Positions 1-8,943 are shown, counted from the stretch's first letter. The stretch: 43,647 nt of DNA from Bradyrhizobium sp. AT1 (GCF_001590795.1 NZ_JXDL01000001.1:1249290-1292936), one strand, 5' to 3'. Numbers and translations: made by a program. The notes: generated by a model from the letters alone, not told the origin.

Positions 1-1
1 A

Positions 2-1789
2 CTCGCGGAATGGATCATCCTGCGCAGCGAGGACAATGGCGCGACCGTGGAGCGCTACCGCGCCTTCCTCTCCGCCAATCCGAGCTGGCCGTCGCAGACC
101 TTCCTGCGCCGGCGCCTCGAGGCTGCGATGTGGGACGACAGGCGCGACGAGTCCGTGGCGTGGTCGTGGTTCGAGAACGAGTCCCCGATTTCCGCCAAGG
201 GCCGCTTCACGCTCGCCAGGGCAATGCTGGCGCGCGGCGACCGCGCCAACGCCGAGCGGCTGGTGCGCGAGGCCTGGCGCAGCGATCCGATGTCGGAGGA
301 GACCGAGAACAACGCGCTCGACCAGTTCGGCGCCCTGCTGACGCCGGGCGACCAGAAGGCGCGGATGGACACCCTGCTCTACGGCAGCGAGAACGAAGCC
401 GCGCTGCGCGCCGCAAAGCGCCTCGGCGCCGGCTACGTTGCGCTCGCCAAGGCCCGCATCGCCGCCGTCAAGAAGGCGCCGAACGCACGCGCGCTGCTCG
501 ACGCGGTGCCGCGCGAGCTGCACAGCGATCCCGGCTTCATCTTCAGCAAGATCCAGCTCTTGCGCCGCGAGGAGAAGTTTGCGGAAGCGGCCCAGCTGAT
601 GCTGTCAGCGCCGAAGGATCCGGGCCGGCTGCACAATCTCGACGAATGGTGGATCGAGCGGCGCCTTCTCGCGCGCAAGATGATCGACACCGAGGAATTC
701 CGCAGCGCCTATCTGATCGCGCGCGATGCGGCGCTGCCCTCGCGCGACATCTACAAGACCGAGCAGGAGTTCACCGCCGGGTGGATCGCGCTGCGCTTCC
801 TCAACGACCCCTCGACCGCCGCGCAGCATTTTGCCCGCATCGGCGTCGGCAGCGTCAATCCGACCGCGCTGGCGCGTGCCGGCTACTGGCAGGGCCGCGC
901 CGCCGAGGCGATGGGGCGCCAGCAGGAGGCGCGCAACGCCTACGCGCGGGCCGCCGAGCAATCGACCAGCTATTACGGCCAGCTCGCACGCGCCAAGCTC
1001 GGCCTGCCGCAGATCGAGCTCAACAGCCAGCCGCGCGGGCGCGGCGCCGACCGGCTGGAGATCGTGCGCGCGGCGCATCTGCTCTACGAGCTCGACGAGC
1101 GCGAGATGGCGATCCCCCTGCTCGCCGACATGGGCGAGAACGGCGATCCCGAAGCGCTTGCCGGTCTCGGCGAGCTGACGCAGCGCTACAGCGACGCGCG
1201 AGGCATGCTGCTGCTCGGCAAGGCCGCGCTCAACCGCGGCCTGCCCTTCGACTTCTACGCCTACCCCGTCAACGGCATTCCGCAATTCACGCCGATCGGC
1301 CCCGAGGTCGAGCGCAGCATCGTCTACGCCATCGCCCGGCAGGAAAGCGCGTTCAACCCGTCGGTAGTCTCGCCGGCGCAGGCCTACGGCTTGATGCAGG
1401 TCACGCCGGACGCCGCGCGCTATGTCTGCAAGCGGCACGGCGCGACTTACGATCTGGGCCGGCTCAAGAACGATTCGGTCTACAACGCCACGCTCGGCTC
1501 GGCCGAACTCGGCGGATTGCTCGAGGATTACCGCGGCTCCTACATCATGACCTTCGCCGCCTACAATGCCGGCCGCGGCAGCGTGAAGAAGTGGATCGAC
1601 CGCTACGGCGATCCGCGGGACCCGAAGGTGGATGCGGTCGATTGGGTTGAGCTGATTCCGTTCTCCGAGACGCGCAATTACGTGCAGCGAATCATGGAGA
1701 ACCTTCAGGTCTACCGTGCCCGCTTCGGTGGCGGCTCGCGCCTGCAGATCGAGGCTGATCTGCGCCGCGGCGCCGGCAGCGTGGAATAG
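2..1789 (+). CDS. Soluble lytic murein transglycosylase (5' end outside window)
   Basis: Cleaves the MurNAc-GlcNAc bond of peptidoglycan in the periplasm, forming 1,6-anhydro ends. The reading frame is open from base 2, so the true start and any signal peptide lie upstream; the GTG at 47 is internal. About 595 residues are visible. The long alpha-helical N-terminal part (TPR-like U and L domains of the Slt70 family) is followed by a C-terminal lysozyme-like SLT domain beginning near base 1320. There the ARQESAFNP motif carries the catalytic glutamate, followed by the AYGLMQVTP and FAAYNAGRG motifs expected of the family. A hairpin follows the stop. Function is well supported; the physiological role (recycling, secretion or remodelling) cannot be told from sequence. 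Confidence 0.93.
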   Translation, partial: LAEWIILRSEDNGATVERYRAFLSANPSWPSQTFLRRRLEAAMWDDRRDESVAWSWFENESPISAKGRFTLARAMLARGDRANAERLVREAWRSDPMSEETENNALDQFGALLTPGDQKARMDTLLYGSENEAALRAAKRLGAGYVALAKARIAAVKKAPNARALLDAVPRELHSDPGFIFSKIQLLRREEKFAEAAQLMLSAPKDPGRLHNLDEWWIERRLLARKMIDTEEFRSAYLIARDAALPSRDIYKTEQEFTAGWIALRFLNDPSTAAQHFARIGVGSVNPTALARAGYWQGRAAEAMGRQQEARNAYARAAEQSTSYYGQLARAKLGLPQIELNSQPRGRGADRLEIVRAAHLLYELDEREMAIPLLADMGENGDPEALAGLGELTQRYSDARGMLLLGKAALNRGLPFDFYAYPVNGIPQFTPIGPEVERSIVYAIARQESAFNPSVVSPAQAYGLMQVTPDAARYVCKRHGATYDLGRLKNDSVYNATLGSAELGGLLEDYRGSYIMTFAAYNAGRGSVKKWIDRYGDPRDPKVDAVDWVELIPFSETRNYVQRIMENLQVYRARFGGGSRLQIEADLRRGAGSVE

Positions 1790-1877
1790 CCCCTTCGTCT
1801 CGGCAGCAAGAGCGCGCTTCGACGCCACATCTCTGGATTGAGCGTGACATCTCTTGCGCGCCTCGCTACCCTCCGTG

Positions 1878-1900
1878 CGGGGCCGGCCTTTCCGGCCCCG
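1878..1900 (+). terminator. GC-rich hairpin between transglycosylase and small secreted protein
   Basis: A perfect 9-base stem (CGGGGCCGG / CCGGCCCCG) with loop CCTTT lies 88 bases after the transglycosylase stop and 11 bases before the ribosome binding site of the next gene. There is no T-run after it, so it is either a weak terminator or a leader hairpin of the small gene. Confidence 0.35.
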
Positions 1901-1923
1901 ATAACAAGAAAAGGAGGAAAGCT

Positions 1924-2178
1924 ATGAAGTCGTCGATGATTTCCGCTCTTGCTCTCGTCTCCATGTCGATTGCGCCAGTGAGCGCCGCCCCCATCAAAGT
2001 CGCAGCCCAAACCAACAATGGCTCAGGGGTTCAATGCTCCCTGTCCAGTGGCGTGGGTCACAACTGCAGAAACGTTCTCAACTTCAAGACGTTCTACGAG
2101 TGCCAAACTAACAGGATGGAGAGAGGCTGGACCAGCATCGAGAGCTCCAACTACTGCCGGACCCTGGACCTGAAATAA
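1924..2178 (+). CDS. Small secreted protein with four cysteines
   Basis: An 84-residue protein of unknown function. A strong ribosome binding site (AAGGAGG) precedes the ATG at good spacing, which makes this a convincing gene. Residues 1-21 form a signal peptide with a hydrophobic core and an AxA-type cleavage site (VSAAP), so the mature protein of about 62 residues should be periplasmic or secreted. It has four cysteines at 38, 48, 60 and 78, enough for two disulfide bonds. No catalytic motif is seen. It stands alone between the transglycosylase and the convergent porin, with a hairpin before and after it. I do not recognise the family. Confidence 0.7.
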   Translation: MKSSMISALALVSMSIAPVSAAPIKVAAQTNNGSGVQCSLSSGVGHNCRNVLNFKTFYECQTNRMERGWTSIESSNYCRTLDLK

Positions 2179-2205
2179 GGACGGTTGCGGTTCAGAACAC
2201 CTGAC

Positions 2206-2233
2206 AGGCCGCCTCTGTTCTGGTGGCCTCTTT
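2206..2233 (+). terminator. Possible terminator after small secreted protein
   Basis: An 8-base stem (AGGCCGCC / GGTGGCCT, one G-U pair) is followed by CTTTCG, 28 bases after the stop codon. The T-run is short, so this is a weak candidate. Confidence 0.35.
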
Positions 2234-2292
2234 CGTACGGAGATGCGGGGCCGGGTCCGTGCTTTCGACCGCTGCCCGCCTTCCATGCGCAC

Positions 2293-2328
2293 AAAAGAAG
2301 AGCCCCGGCGGTCTCCCGCCGGGGCTCT
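2293..2328 (-). terminator. Rho-independent terminator of the porin gene
   Basis: A perfect 13-base GC-rich stem (AGAGCCCCGGCGG / CCGCCGGGGCTCT, 4-base loop) lies 23 bases past the porin stop. Read on the minus strand it is followed by TCTTTTGT, the expected U-rich tail. This is the clearest intrinsic terminator in the window and fits a highly expressed outer-membrane protein gene. Confidence 0.85.
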
Positions 2329-2350
2329 CTGTCAGGTCGTTAGACCGAAC

Positions 2351-3925
2351 TTACCAGTTGCGCTGAGCGCGGAGGAGCAGGGTGATGGTGTCCTGATCCT
2401 TGAGCTCGTACACAGTGGCTGGCTTGGCCGTCGTGCCCGAACCAGCGTAAGCAACAGTACCGGCATACTTCTGGTCCAGATGGGTCCAGTTCAGGTCAGC
2501 CGAGAACGTCAGGTTCTTGACCGGGGTCCAGCGGGTGATGATACCGACTTGGCCGATGGCGAAGTCGGGGTTGCAGCCCGTGACGCCAGCCTGAGAGGCA
2601 CCCGTTACGAACGTGCCACCGACGCCGCAGAGAGCGTTCTTTGCAGTCGAGCCGTACTGCGCCTGAGCGTAGGCACCGTAAAGCGCGGTGTTCCAGTAGG
2701 GATCCCAGTTATGGGTGTAAGCACCACGGAAGCCCCAGGTCTTGACGGTTTCCTGCTGGCCGCCCGTGACGAACACGGTGTCCGGAGCAAAGGCAAAGCC
2801 GACGCTCTGGTAGGCGATGCCGGAGCTGCCGAACATCGAGTAGGTGCTGCCCGCCAGGTTCTGGAAGTTGTATCGGGTCGCGCCGTCGGTGTAGACACCC
2901 GAAATGTTGATCACGTCACCCGCACCAGTCGGGATGTTCTTGATCGACAGAGCGAGCTGAACCGCCCAACCCCACTTGTCGTCGGGGTGACCGGTGGCTT
3001 CGTTGGCGCCGTAGTAGGCGACGTGGTTGTCGTGAGCGGCAACCGACGCCTGGAACAGACCCCAGGCCTGGTCGACACGAACCATACCGACGAGGTTCGG
3101 CGAACGCGAACCGCCGATGGCGTTGGAGCCATAGGCGCCGCCAATCATACCGGTCGCCGAAGCACCGGTCAGGTTCATGTTGCCGGCCTGGTAGTAGGCC
3201 GTCGCGTCTTCAGCCGAGAACGACGCAGTCACGCCCTGACCGAAGTCAGCGGTGTAGGTGAACTGGTTGACACCAGTGACCGTGCCGGAACCGCCGACGA
3301 GGCTGTCGAAGTTGTTGCCGGGATAGTTGGTCCAGGGCGCGTCGAACTGCGACACGGCCTTACCCATGGTGAAGCCAGCGAACTGGATGAAGGCGTAGTA
3401 AACGCCGAGCGAACCGCCCGAGGTGTTGCCGTCGGTGCCGTTGATCGACGAACCCACGAGCGCGGGCGCCGTCGGGTTCGACGTGTTGAGCGCCAGCGTG
3501 CCGCTGTAGGCGGTCGCGCCGGTCGCGCTGCCCGTGCCGGCGTAGTTGCCGGTGGTCCAGGAGAACACGCCGTCGAAGAAGGTACGGACGACGCCGTACT
3601 CGGTCGCGGTGCGCGTGTCGATGTTGAGATCTTCACGAGCGCGCATGGTGTAGTAGTTCGTCAGACGATTGCGCGCACCGTTGTTGCCGGTGAGCTGACC
3701 GCTGAAGCTCGAGTTGGTGTTCAGCGCGACTTCAGCGCGCAGATAGCCACCCAGCTTGATGCAGGTGTCGGTGCCCGGGATGTAGTAGAAGCCCGCGCCG
3801 TACAGCGAGCAGATCTTCACGTATTCGACCGCCTTGGCCTTCACGGGCAGATCGGCTGCTTGAGCTCCGCCCACGGCGATCAGACCCGCCGCTGAGCCGA
3901 GCAAAAGGCTCTTAACCAACTTCAT
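2351..3925 (-). CDS. Major outer-membrane porin, alphaproteobacterial type
   Basis: A 524-residue trimeric-porin-like protein allowing diffusion of small solutes through the outer membrane. Residues 1-23 are a signal peptide ending [13 protein letters not shown], typical of Bradyrhizobium/Brucella Omp2b-class porins. It is followed by the family hallmark [21 protein letters not shown] with two cysteines, then alternating beta-strand sequence, and a C-terminal aromatic residue (QRNW) as needed for BAM-dependent assembly. The ATG has a GGAGG site 7 bases upstream. It is transcribed alone and ends in a strong terminator. Such genomes usually carry several paralogues. Family assignment is firm; pore selectivity is unknown. 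Confidence 0.93.
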   Translation of the reverse strand: MKLVKSLLLGSAAGLIAVGGAQAADLPVKAKAVEYVKICSLYGAGFYYIPGTDTCIKLGGYLRAEVALNTNSSFSGQLTGNNGARNRLTNYYTMRAREDLNIDTRTATEYGVVRTFFDGVFSWTTGNYAGTGSATGATAYSGTLALNTSNPTAPALVGSSINGTDGNTSGGSLGVYYAFIQFAGFTMGKAVSQFDAPWTNYPGNNFDSLVGGSGTVTGVNQFTYTADFGQGVTASFSAEDATAYYQAGNMNLTGASATGMIGGAYGSNAIGGSRSPNLVGMVRVDQAWGLFQASVAAHDNHVAYYGANEATGHPDDKWGWAVQLALSIKNIPTGAGDVINISGVYTDGATRYNFQNLAGSTYSMFGSSGIAYQSVGFAFAPDTVFVTGGQQETVKTWGFRGAYTHNWDPYWNTALYGAYAQAQYGSTAKNALCGVGGTFVTGASQAGVTGCNPDFAIGQVGIITRWTPVKNLTFSADLNWTHLDQKYAGTVAYAGSGTTAKPATVYELKDQDTITLLLRAQRNW

Positions 3926-4582
3926 GTTAAACCTCCAAGTTGCTCTTCAGGGAAGGTCACTGACCGGACGGCCAATTCCCCAACCCCCTTCAAATCACCG
4001 CCTTGGCCCCCTTCGCGCCTTCGGACACACCCGCATGAACGCGAGGGACTTAAGCGAATGACCTAAACGGGACGACCTCGGGATGCCCCCCTCCGTCGCT
4101 CAGTCACAATTACCGAACGTCCTTGCACACACAACAAGAGAACGCTTCGAAACGGGCCCATGAAGCTTGTTTTCCAACGGGTGTTGCACAAATAACACGC
4201 AGATGTGATCAAAGCACCTCGACAAGCCATTGAAACATATGAGGTTTTAGAATTACTCTTTTGCCTCGGCAGAGTTCCCCGATTATGGCTCGCCAAGGAG
4301 AGCCGCAAGGCTACGGCCCTCTTGTTGCGGTCTCTCGAGGGAGAGAATCGCAGAATCGATAGGGACACACACGCGGTGTCCCCACATCGAGCGCACCTGA
4401 AATGGGAGGAACGACGGACACCGGAGACGACTCGGAGCGGGGGCCACCGGCTGGCCAATCGACAAGGTTCCCTGTCCCGAAGGGAGGCGCGATATCGATT
4501 CCCCGGAGCACAATCCCGGCCTCGATCCCTACGCGGCTTGGGCGCGCTCACGACCTGATGGCTTGACCTGTCAGGGACTTCG
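3926..4582. other. Gene-free stretch upstream of the porin
   Basis: This 657-base region separates the porin start from the stop of the TPR/OGT gene, both on the minus strand. Open frames exist on both strands (for example 4063-4692 minus and 4205-4558 plus), but their proteins are Arg/Ser/Cys-rich with no ribosome binding site or recognisable domain, so I do not call them. The region is AT-richer than average around 4100-4270 and presumably holds the porin promoter. A perfect 11-base palindrome, GGTCACTGACC, lies at 3955-3965 in the porin leader. I see no convincing -35/-10 pair. Confidence 0.5.
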
Positions 4583-7096
4583 TCAACCGAGCATTCGAAT
4601 TTCGATATGGTCCGGCGCCTGCCCTGTCCGGTGCCTGTGATGCATTGCCTCGAAAGCCGCTTCCAGGTGCTTCGTATAAAGGGTCGCATCAAGCAGAGGC
4701 GCCGTCGAGCGGCTCTCCCGCAGTTTCTCCCCTATGCTGTGAAGCTTTTGCGTGTCGAGAGCCAGTTCGACGGCGAGCGCTTCGTATTCCTCGCCTGTTC
4801 GCGTGATCAGTTCCGGCAAGCCAAAAGCGTTGAGCAAGCTTGCCCCGACGCGCCCCGCAAAACTGTTCCCGATTTGCGTCAGGACCGGTAGGCCCGCCCA
4901 CAAGGCATCGCTCGCAGTCGTATGCGCATTGTACGGCAGGGCGTCCAGAAAGAGATCCGCCAGGCGATGGCGCGCCAAGTGGTCGGAAAATGTCGGAACG
5001 AACCTTGCGAAGACCAGGCGATCCGGATCGACACCGAGACTATAGGCCTCGTTTCGCAGGTTGGATTTTGCAGCCTCCGCCATGTTGGACAACCACAAAA
5101 CCGATCGATCAACCTTCTTCAGAATGTTCATCCAGTGACCGAACAAGGGACGATTGATCTTATAGGCATTGTTGAAGCAGCAAAAAACGATGCCATCCTC
5201 CGGCAGACCATGCTCAGCTCTTTTGAGTATCGCACCGTCGACCGCCGGCCACTTGGTATCCCGCGGCATAAAGCAGCCGGGCAAACGAACCACCTTCTCT
5301 TCGAAGAACTGATCGCTCGTCTCTGGCACCACGGTGCGATCGGCAATGATGTAGTCTGAGAGATTCTTGCTGCCCAACGTACCCGCGAAACCGAGAAAAT
5401 TGACGACGATCGGAGCAGGGTGTGAGGCGAAGAGCGCCAGTCTGTTGTTCTGAGTGTGTCCTGCGAGGTCGACAAGAATGTCTATCTGCGCATCCTTTAT
5501 CGCCTCCAGGATCTCATGGTCATTCTTGTCCTGGCAGTCGATAAAGCAATGAAAAGATCCTTCCAGTCGCTTGCGCAGATCGCTGTTGTCGTTTGGACCG
5601 ATCGAAAAGGCATAGGTCTCAAATCGATTGGTATCGTGGTTCTCGAAAACTCCGGCGGTCAGTTGCGCGACCGGATGCTGACGAAAGTCAGGGGAGACAT
5701 AGCCGACCCTGATCTTGTCGCGCTCGTGGACCACGTGCGTCGGAGCAAACCCGAAAACCGGCGGAACCGTTGCAGCCACCCATGCTTTGGCGCAACGCAA
5801 ATGATCCTCGGGCTCATCCGTCAATGACAGCATCACCAAAGGAGAACTGGCGACCTTCCCGGCTCGCACCGCTTCGAGCAAATGACCGAGTTCGTCCTCC
5901 CAAGCGCTCCAATCGCAAACATTCATCTTGGCATAAAGGCGCGCGCCTTCGACGCCATTCAGGTCGGGTTTGATCGACAGTGCCTTGTCCAAGGCCGCGA
6001 AAGCCTCGTCGTGGCGCTTGAGATAGATGAAAAGATTGCCCCGGCCGAGCCAGGCTTCCGCCAAATCGGGCTTGATCGACAAGGCCAGATCATAAGCGGC
6101 AAAGGCAGCGTCATAGCGCTTCAGCTCGGTGAGAGCGTTGCCCTTGCCAAGCCACGCCTCTGCCAGATCAGGCCGGATGGACAACGCCCTTTCATAGTCA
6201 GCAAAGGCCTCGTCATGCCGTTGCAAATCATAGAATAAATTGCCTCGACCGAGCCAGGCGTTCTCCAGGTCAGGCCTGATCGACAGCGCCTTGTCATATG
6301 CGGGCAATGCCTTGTCATAACGCTTCAGGCTCCAGAAGACATTGCCGCGAGCAACCCATGCGCCTTCGAAATCAGGCTCGATCGACAGCGCCTCGTCGTA
6401 CGCAGCAAGAGCTTCGTCATAGCGCGCAAGATCGGCAAAAACGTCACCCCGGCCGACCCACGCATCCGGGAAACCAGGTTTGACCGACAGCGCCCTGCCG
6501 TAGGTTGCGAGGGCTTCATCATAGCGCTTGAGTTTCCGGAGAACATTCCCCCGGCCAAGCCACGCAGTCTCCAGGTCAGGCTTGATCGACAAGGCTTTGT
6601 CATAGGCGACGAGCGCATCCACATAACGCCGGAGTTTCTCCAGGCAATGGCCTTTGCTCGAATACGCATCGGCAAAGTTCGGATTGAAGATTATCGCCTT
6701 GTCAAATTGATCGATCGCCTCCGAATAGTTTCGCGCGGACTCCGCAAGGATCGAACCCCTGTTGTGGTATGAAACAGGATTTCGCGGATTGACTGCCAAT
6801 GCACGGGTGAAATATGCGAGGGCCTCCTCAGGCCGCTTCATGGCTTTGAGCGCGTATCCGCAATTGCTGAGCGCCTCATCGCTGTTTCCATTCAAGGCGA
6901 CCGCCGCCTTGAGATGAATCTCGGCGTCCGAAAACCGACCTTGCATCAGCTTGATCACACCCAGGAAGTGCTCGACGTCGAAGATGTTCGGGGAGGATCT
7001 CCTGATCTGCTCGAGTATTTTTTCCGCCTTCGCCAGGTCCCTCGCCTGAAAGGCATCGACAGCACGCCGAAATTTGGCCTGCAACTCGTTCGCCAA
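4583..7096 (-). CDS. TPR protein with SPINDLY/O-GlcNAc transferase-like catalytic domain
   Basis: An 837-residue protein predicted to transfer a sugar from a UDP-sugar to protein Ser/Thr (glycosyltransferase family 41). Residues 1-390 are tetratricopeptide repeats; residues 157-380 are about six and a half nearly identical 34-residue units (consensus RYDEALAAYDKALSIKPDL). The catalytic part spans about 460-820. It keeps GYVSPDFRQHP, where His474 matches the conserved active-site histidine of human OGT, then GHTQNNR near 547, FNNAYKINR (Lys646, matching the UDP-binding lysine) and the TASDALWAGLPVLT nucleotide-binding segment. The start is TTG, chosen because a GAGGGAG site precedes it and the next ATG is 50 residues in. 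There is no signal peptide, so it is probably cytoplasmic. Its GC content is lower than its neighbours'. The protein target is unknown. Confidence 0.9.
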   Translation of the reverse strand: MANELQAKFRRAVDAFQARDLAKAEKILEQIRRSSPNIFDVEHFLGVIKLMQGRFSDAEIHLKAAVALNGNSDEALSNCGYALKAMKRPEEALAYFTRALAVNPRNPVSYHNRGSILAESARNYSEAIDQFDKAIIFNPNFADAYSSKGHCLEKLRRYVDALVAYDKALSIKPDLETAWLGRGNVLRKLKRYDEALATYGRALSVKPGFPDAWVGRGDVFADLARYDEALAAYDEALSIEPDFEGAWVARGNVFWSLKRYDKALPAYDKALSIRPDLENAWLGRGNLFYDLQRHDEAFADYERALSIRPDLAEAWLGKGNALTELKRYDAAFAAYDLALSIKPDLAEAWLGRGNLFIYLKRHDEAFAALDKALSIKPDLNGVEGARLYAKMNVCDWSAWEDELGHLLEAVRAGKVASSPLVMLSLTDEPEDHLRCAKAWVAATVPPVFGFAPTHVVHERDKIRVGYVSPDFRQHPVAQLTAGVFENHDTNRFETYAFSIGPNDNSDLRKRLEGSFHCFIDCQDKNDHEILEAIKDAQIDILVDLAGHTQNNRLALFASHPAPIVVNFLGFAGTLGSKNLSDYIIADRTVVPETSDQFFEEKVVRLPGCFMPRDTKWPAVDGAILKRAEHGLPEDGIVFCCFNNAYKINRPLFGHWMNILKKVDRSVLWLSNMAEAAKSNLRNEAYSLGVDPDRLVFARFVPTFSDHLARHRLADLFLDALPYNAHTTASDALWAGLPVLTQIGNSFAGRVGASLLNAFGLPELITRTGEEYEALAVELALDTQKLHSIGEKLRESRSTAPLLDATLYTKHLEAAFEAMHHRHRTGQAPDHIEIRMLG
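5957..6628 (-). repeat. 102-base tandem repeat array coding for TPR units
   Basis: Within the TPR/OGT gene, about 6.6 copies of a 102-base unit lie head to tail, each coding for one 34-residue TPR. The protein units differ at only a few positions, and whole phrases such as ALSIKPDL and AWLGRGN recur. This high similarity suggests recent unit duplication or gene conversion, so copy number may vary between strains. Confidence 0.8.
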
Positions 7097-7584
7097 GCCC
7101 GTTCTCCCTCAATTCGACTCGTTGACCATAGCAACCGGTCCCGCGAAGGCCCATCCGACCCAGCCGGCGGCGCCGCCGAAAGCATCGTTACCAGAATCGA
7201 CGGACCGTCCGGGCGGTTACGATCAAGGAGCAGCTCGTTCTACGTGCGGAAGCGGGCACTCAGCAAGAAAAACAAGTAAAATCAATGCACTACCAACACA
7301 ATGGGGAACGAAGGGATTCACCCCCGCAACAGGCCATCGCCCGCAAAATTTAGAATTCTTCAGCTAGTACAGTTACTTACAGCGGAGACAATGCCCTTAG
7401 ACGCTAGAACACCGTAACGACGTGCGTCGGGCATTCCAGCTTCTGCGTCCGTTCTCTCGCGAGCCGGGGGTTCTCACTCCGGAAGCAAGCCGGTCTGATT
7501 TTGAAGATCGCTGGGAATATTCGAGCGAAAACACGCGCTTCCAAATTGACCGGCCCAAGCAATTAGATGCATAAGGCTCGCACC
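7097..7584. other. Gene-free stretch between TPR/OGT gene and tRNA-Ser
   Basis: This 488-base stretch lies upstream of the TPR/OGT start and before the tRNA. It includes a noticeably AT-rich part (about 7260-7390). It should hold the promoters of both divergent transcripts, but I cannot pick a convincing one. Open frames here (7074-7367 plus, 7397-7612 minus) lack ribosome binding sites and recognisable sequence. Confidence 0.5.
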
Positions 7585-7677
7585 GGAGAGGTGGCCGAGT
7601 GGCTGAAGGCAACGCTTTGCTAAAGCGTCATACGGTCTCAAGCTGTATCGAGGGTTCGAATCCCTCCCTCTCCGCCA
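7585..7677 (+). tRNA. tRNA-Ser, anticodon GCU (reads AGC/AGU)
   Basis: A complete class II tRNA can be folded by eye. The acceptor stem is GGAGAGG (7585-7591) with CCTCTCC (7667-7673), then discriminator G and an encoded CCA (7675-7677). The anticodon stem ACGCT/AGCGT encloses loop TTGCTAA with anticodon GCT at 7619-7621. A long variable arm (ATACGG/CTGTAT) and a T-arm GAGGG-TTCGAAT-CCCTC follow. The long variable arm is the serine identity feature. Confidence 0.97.
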
Positions 7678-7813
7678 CCAGCGGCAGAATCAACCAAGGT
7701 CTGTGCGGTCTTTCGCCTGAAAGCGATTGAGGCCGAGGCGAAAGCCTGGCGCAAGGATCGGCGCGGCGAGTTCAACTCGTTTCGCACCATCCCTCTATAT
7801 GTGCGTCCCGCGC

Positions 7814-8023
7814 CTAGCGGCGGAACCGCCAGATCCGCCAATGCGAGGGCGAAATCAGCACCGCCTCGTCGGCCCAGATGTTGAACCAAACGCCAGACCT
7901 GCGCCGGCACGGAAACGGCCAGGGCAAGATCCCCGTCTTGTGCCGACGTCCGAGTTCCAAATCGCACTCATCAGGCGCGATCTGAATCGGTAGCCATCGT
8001 CCATTCGTATCGGGATCGTTCAT
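7814..8023 (-). CDS. Small conserved-looking hypothetical protein
   Basis: A 69-residue protein of unknown function. It begins MNDPDTNGRWLPI and ends with PSHWRIWRF, which reminds me of short hypothetical proteins common in Bradyrhizobium that share an N-terminal DPDTNGRWLPI and a C-terminal PTHWRxW motif. The ATG at 8023 fits that pattern; longer in-frame starts upstream give Arg-rich sequence without a ribosome site. There is no signal peptide or membrane segment, and it is rich in Trp. It lies on the opposite strand from tRNA-Ser and downstream of the Sel1-like gene. The gene call rests on remembered resemblance and composition. Confidence 0.5.
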   Translation of the reverse strand: MNDPDTNGRWLPIQIAPDECDLELGRRHKTGILPWPFPCRRRSGVWFNIWADEAVLISPSHWRIWRFRR

Positions 8024-8117
8024 GCCACCGGGTCTTAGGTGGCGGCACGACGAAGAAACTTGATTCAGCGCAACCGGCCCACCCGTGAGAACACGGGTGC
8101 GGATGCGGCTCGCAAGT

Positions 8118-8384
8118 TCAGTGCGTGGAGACCCACGCCCTCGCCTCGCGCTGCGCGGCCGAGATCTCGGCCTCCGACATCTGCCCGGCAACTTCCTGGC
8201 GCAGCGCCACGGCGTCCTTGCGGCCCTTCAGCGCGGCGAGGTTGAACCATTTATGCGCGGCGACGAGATCGACGAGGCCGGAGCGGCCGCTCGCCCAATA
8301 GATCCCACGCTCGAACAGCACGTCCGACAGCGCGGTCGTGTCGATCGGCGTTGCCGTCTCCAGATCGAAAGTACCCTGAAACAT
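8118..8384 (-). CDS. Sel1-like repeat small protein
   Basis: An 88-residue protein, probably cytoplasmic, of unknown role. The centre (about residues 28-60, with VDLVAAHKWFNLAALKGRKDA) matches a single Sel1/TPR-like repeat, in which AHKWFNLAA is the diagnostic part. The C-terminal QMSEAEISAAQREARAW is a typical helical continuation in small rhizobial Sel1 proteins. A ribosome binding site AAAGGGG precedes the ATG. Sel1 repeats mediate protein-protein contacts; no enzymatic residues are visible. It is monocistronic or leads a pair with the 69-residue gene about 95 bases downstream. Confidence 0.72.
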   Translation of the reverse strand: MFQGTFDLETATPIDTTALSDVLFERGIYWASGRSGLVDLVAAHKWFNLAALKGRKDAVALRQEVAGQMSEAEISAAQREARAWVSTH

Positions 8385-8771
8385 AACGCATCCCCTTTGT
8401 TCTTATGCCGCCTCGTTCCCCCGAGCGCGGCTCCCGTCCAACTTCCGATGTGCATGACCCTTCCCGGGATCTTGCACTGTTCAACTCATCCCCTGGGCTT
8501 CTTGCCCATTGCCGTTTGCCGGCTTGTTGGAGGCGATGATGGCGGGCAAATTTGAATGGCAGTTTAAGTATCGCGATGAAGCAGACGTAAACGCGCCCGT
8601 GCGGCGTCGGCCCAAGGATTTCAAAAAGTCCCTGATTTGCAGGCACTTCCGCGTTTCGTCAGATTCTGTTTACCGCAGGATTTTGGGACATCGATAACCA
8701 TCGCGCGCTGTCGTGCGTGTGATGGGATGACGATGTGGGGTGCGGGATCGCCGTCGAGGCCACGCCCCGTG

Positions 8772-8943
8772 CTGTCATTCCCCGTACAGGCGAGGAATCC
8801 AGTACGCCGCAGCCCATCGATTCAATCGCTGCCGTCCCGGAGTACTGGATCGCCCGGTCCCGGCTCCGCCTAGCCTACGACGAGGTTCGCACGGCACTCG
8901 GCGCGCCGAAGCTTCAGCGAAGGCGGCAAGCCGGGCGATGACA
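8772..8943. repeat. Palindromic intergenic repeat element (degenerate)
   Basis: The outer arms GTCATTCCCCG (from 8774) and CGGGCGATGAC (to 8942) are imperfect complements. The inner arms ATCCAGTAC (8797-8805) and GTACTGGAT (8842-8850) are perfect complements. The outline resembles the element at 42537-42640, so it probably belongs to a dispersed repeat family. Confidence 0.55.

Noticed and set aside
2243..3895. 550-residue open frame opposite the porin gene
   Set aside because: It is the antisense shadow of the porin; Arg/Val/Gly-rich with no domain, while the porin on the other strand has a signal peptide, ribosome site and terminator.
4063..4692. 209-residue open frame overlapping the TPR/OGT end
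   Set aside because: Arg/Ser/Cys-rich, no ribosome site, and it overlaps the 3' end of a certain gene.
5957..6628. Regular repeats considered as a CRISPR array
   Set aside because: The units are contiguous 102-base coding repeats without unique spacers; they encode TPR motifs.
7585..7677. tRNA-Ser as an integration site for a mobile element
   Set aside because: I found no integrase and no second copy of the tRNA 3' end in the window, so an island boundary cannot be shown.
7638..7967. 109-residue minus-strand frame ending in GGEGGIRTLDTA
   Set aside because: The C-terminus is simply the complement of tRNA-Ser, a common false annotation.
8509..8697. 62-residue plus-strand frame in the gene-poor region
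   Set aside because: No ribosome site and no domain; the surrounding DNA looks like repeat or remnant sequence.
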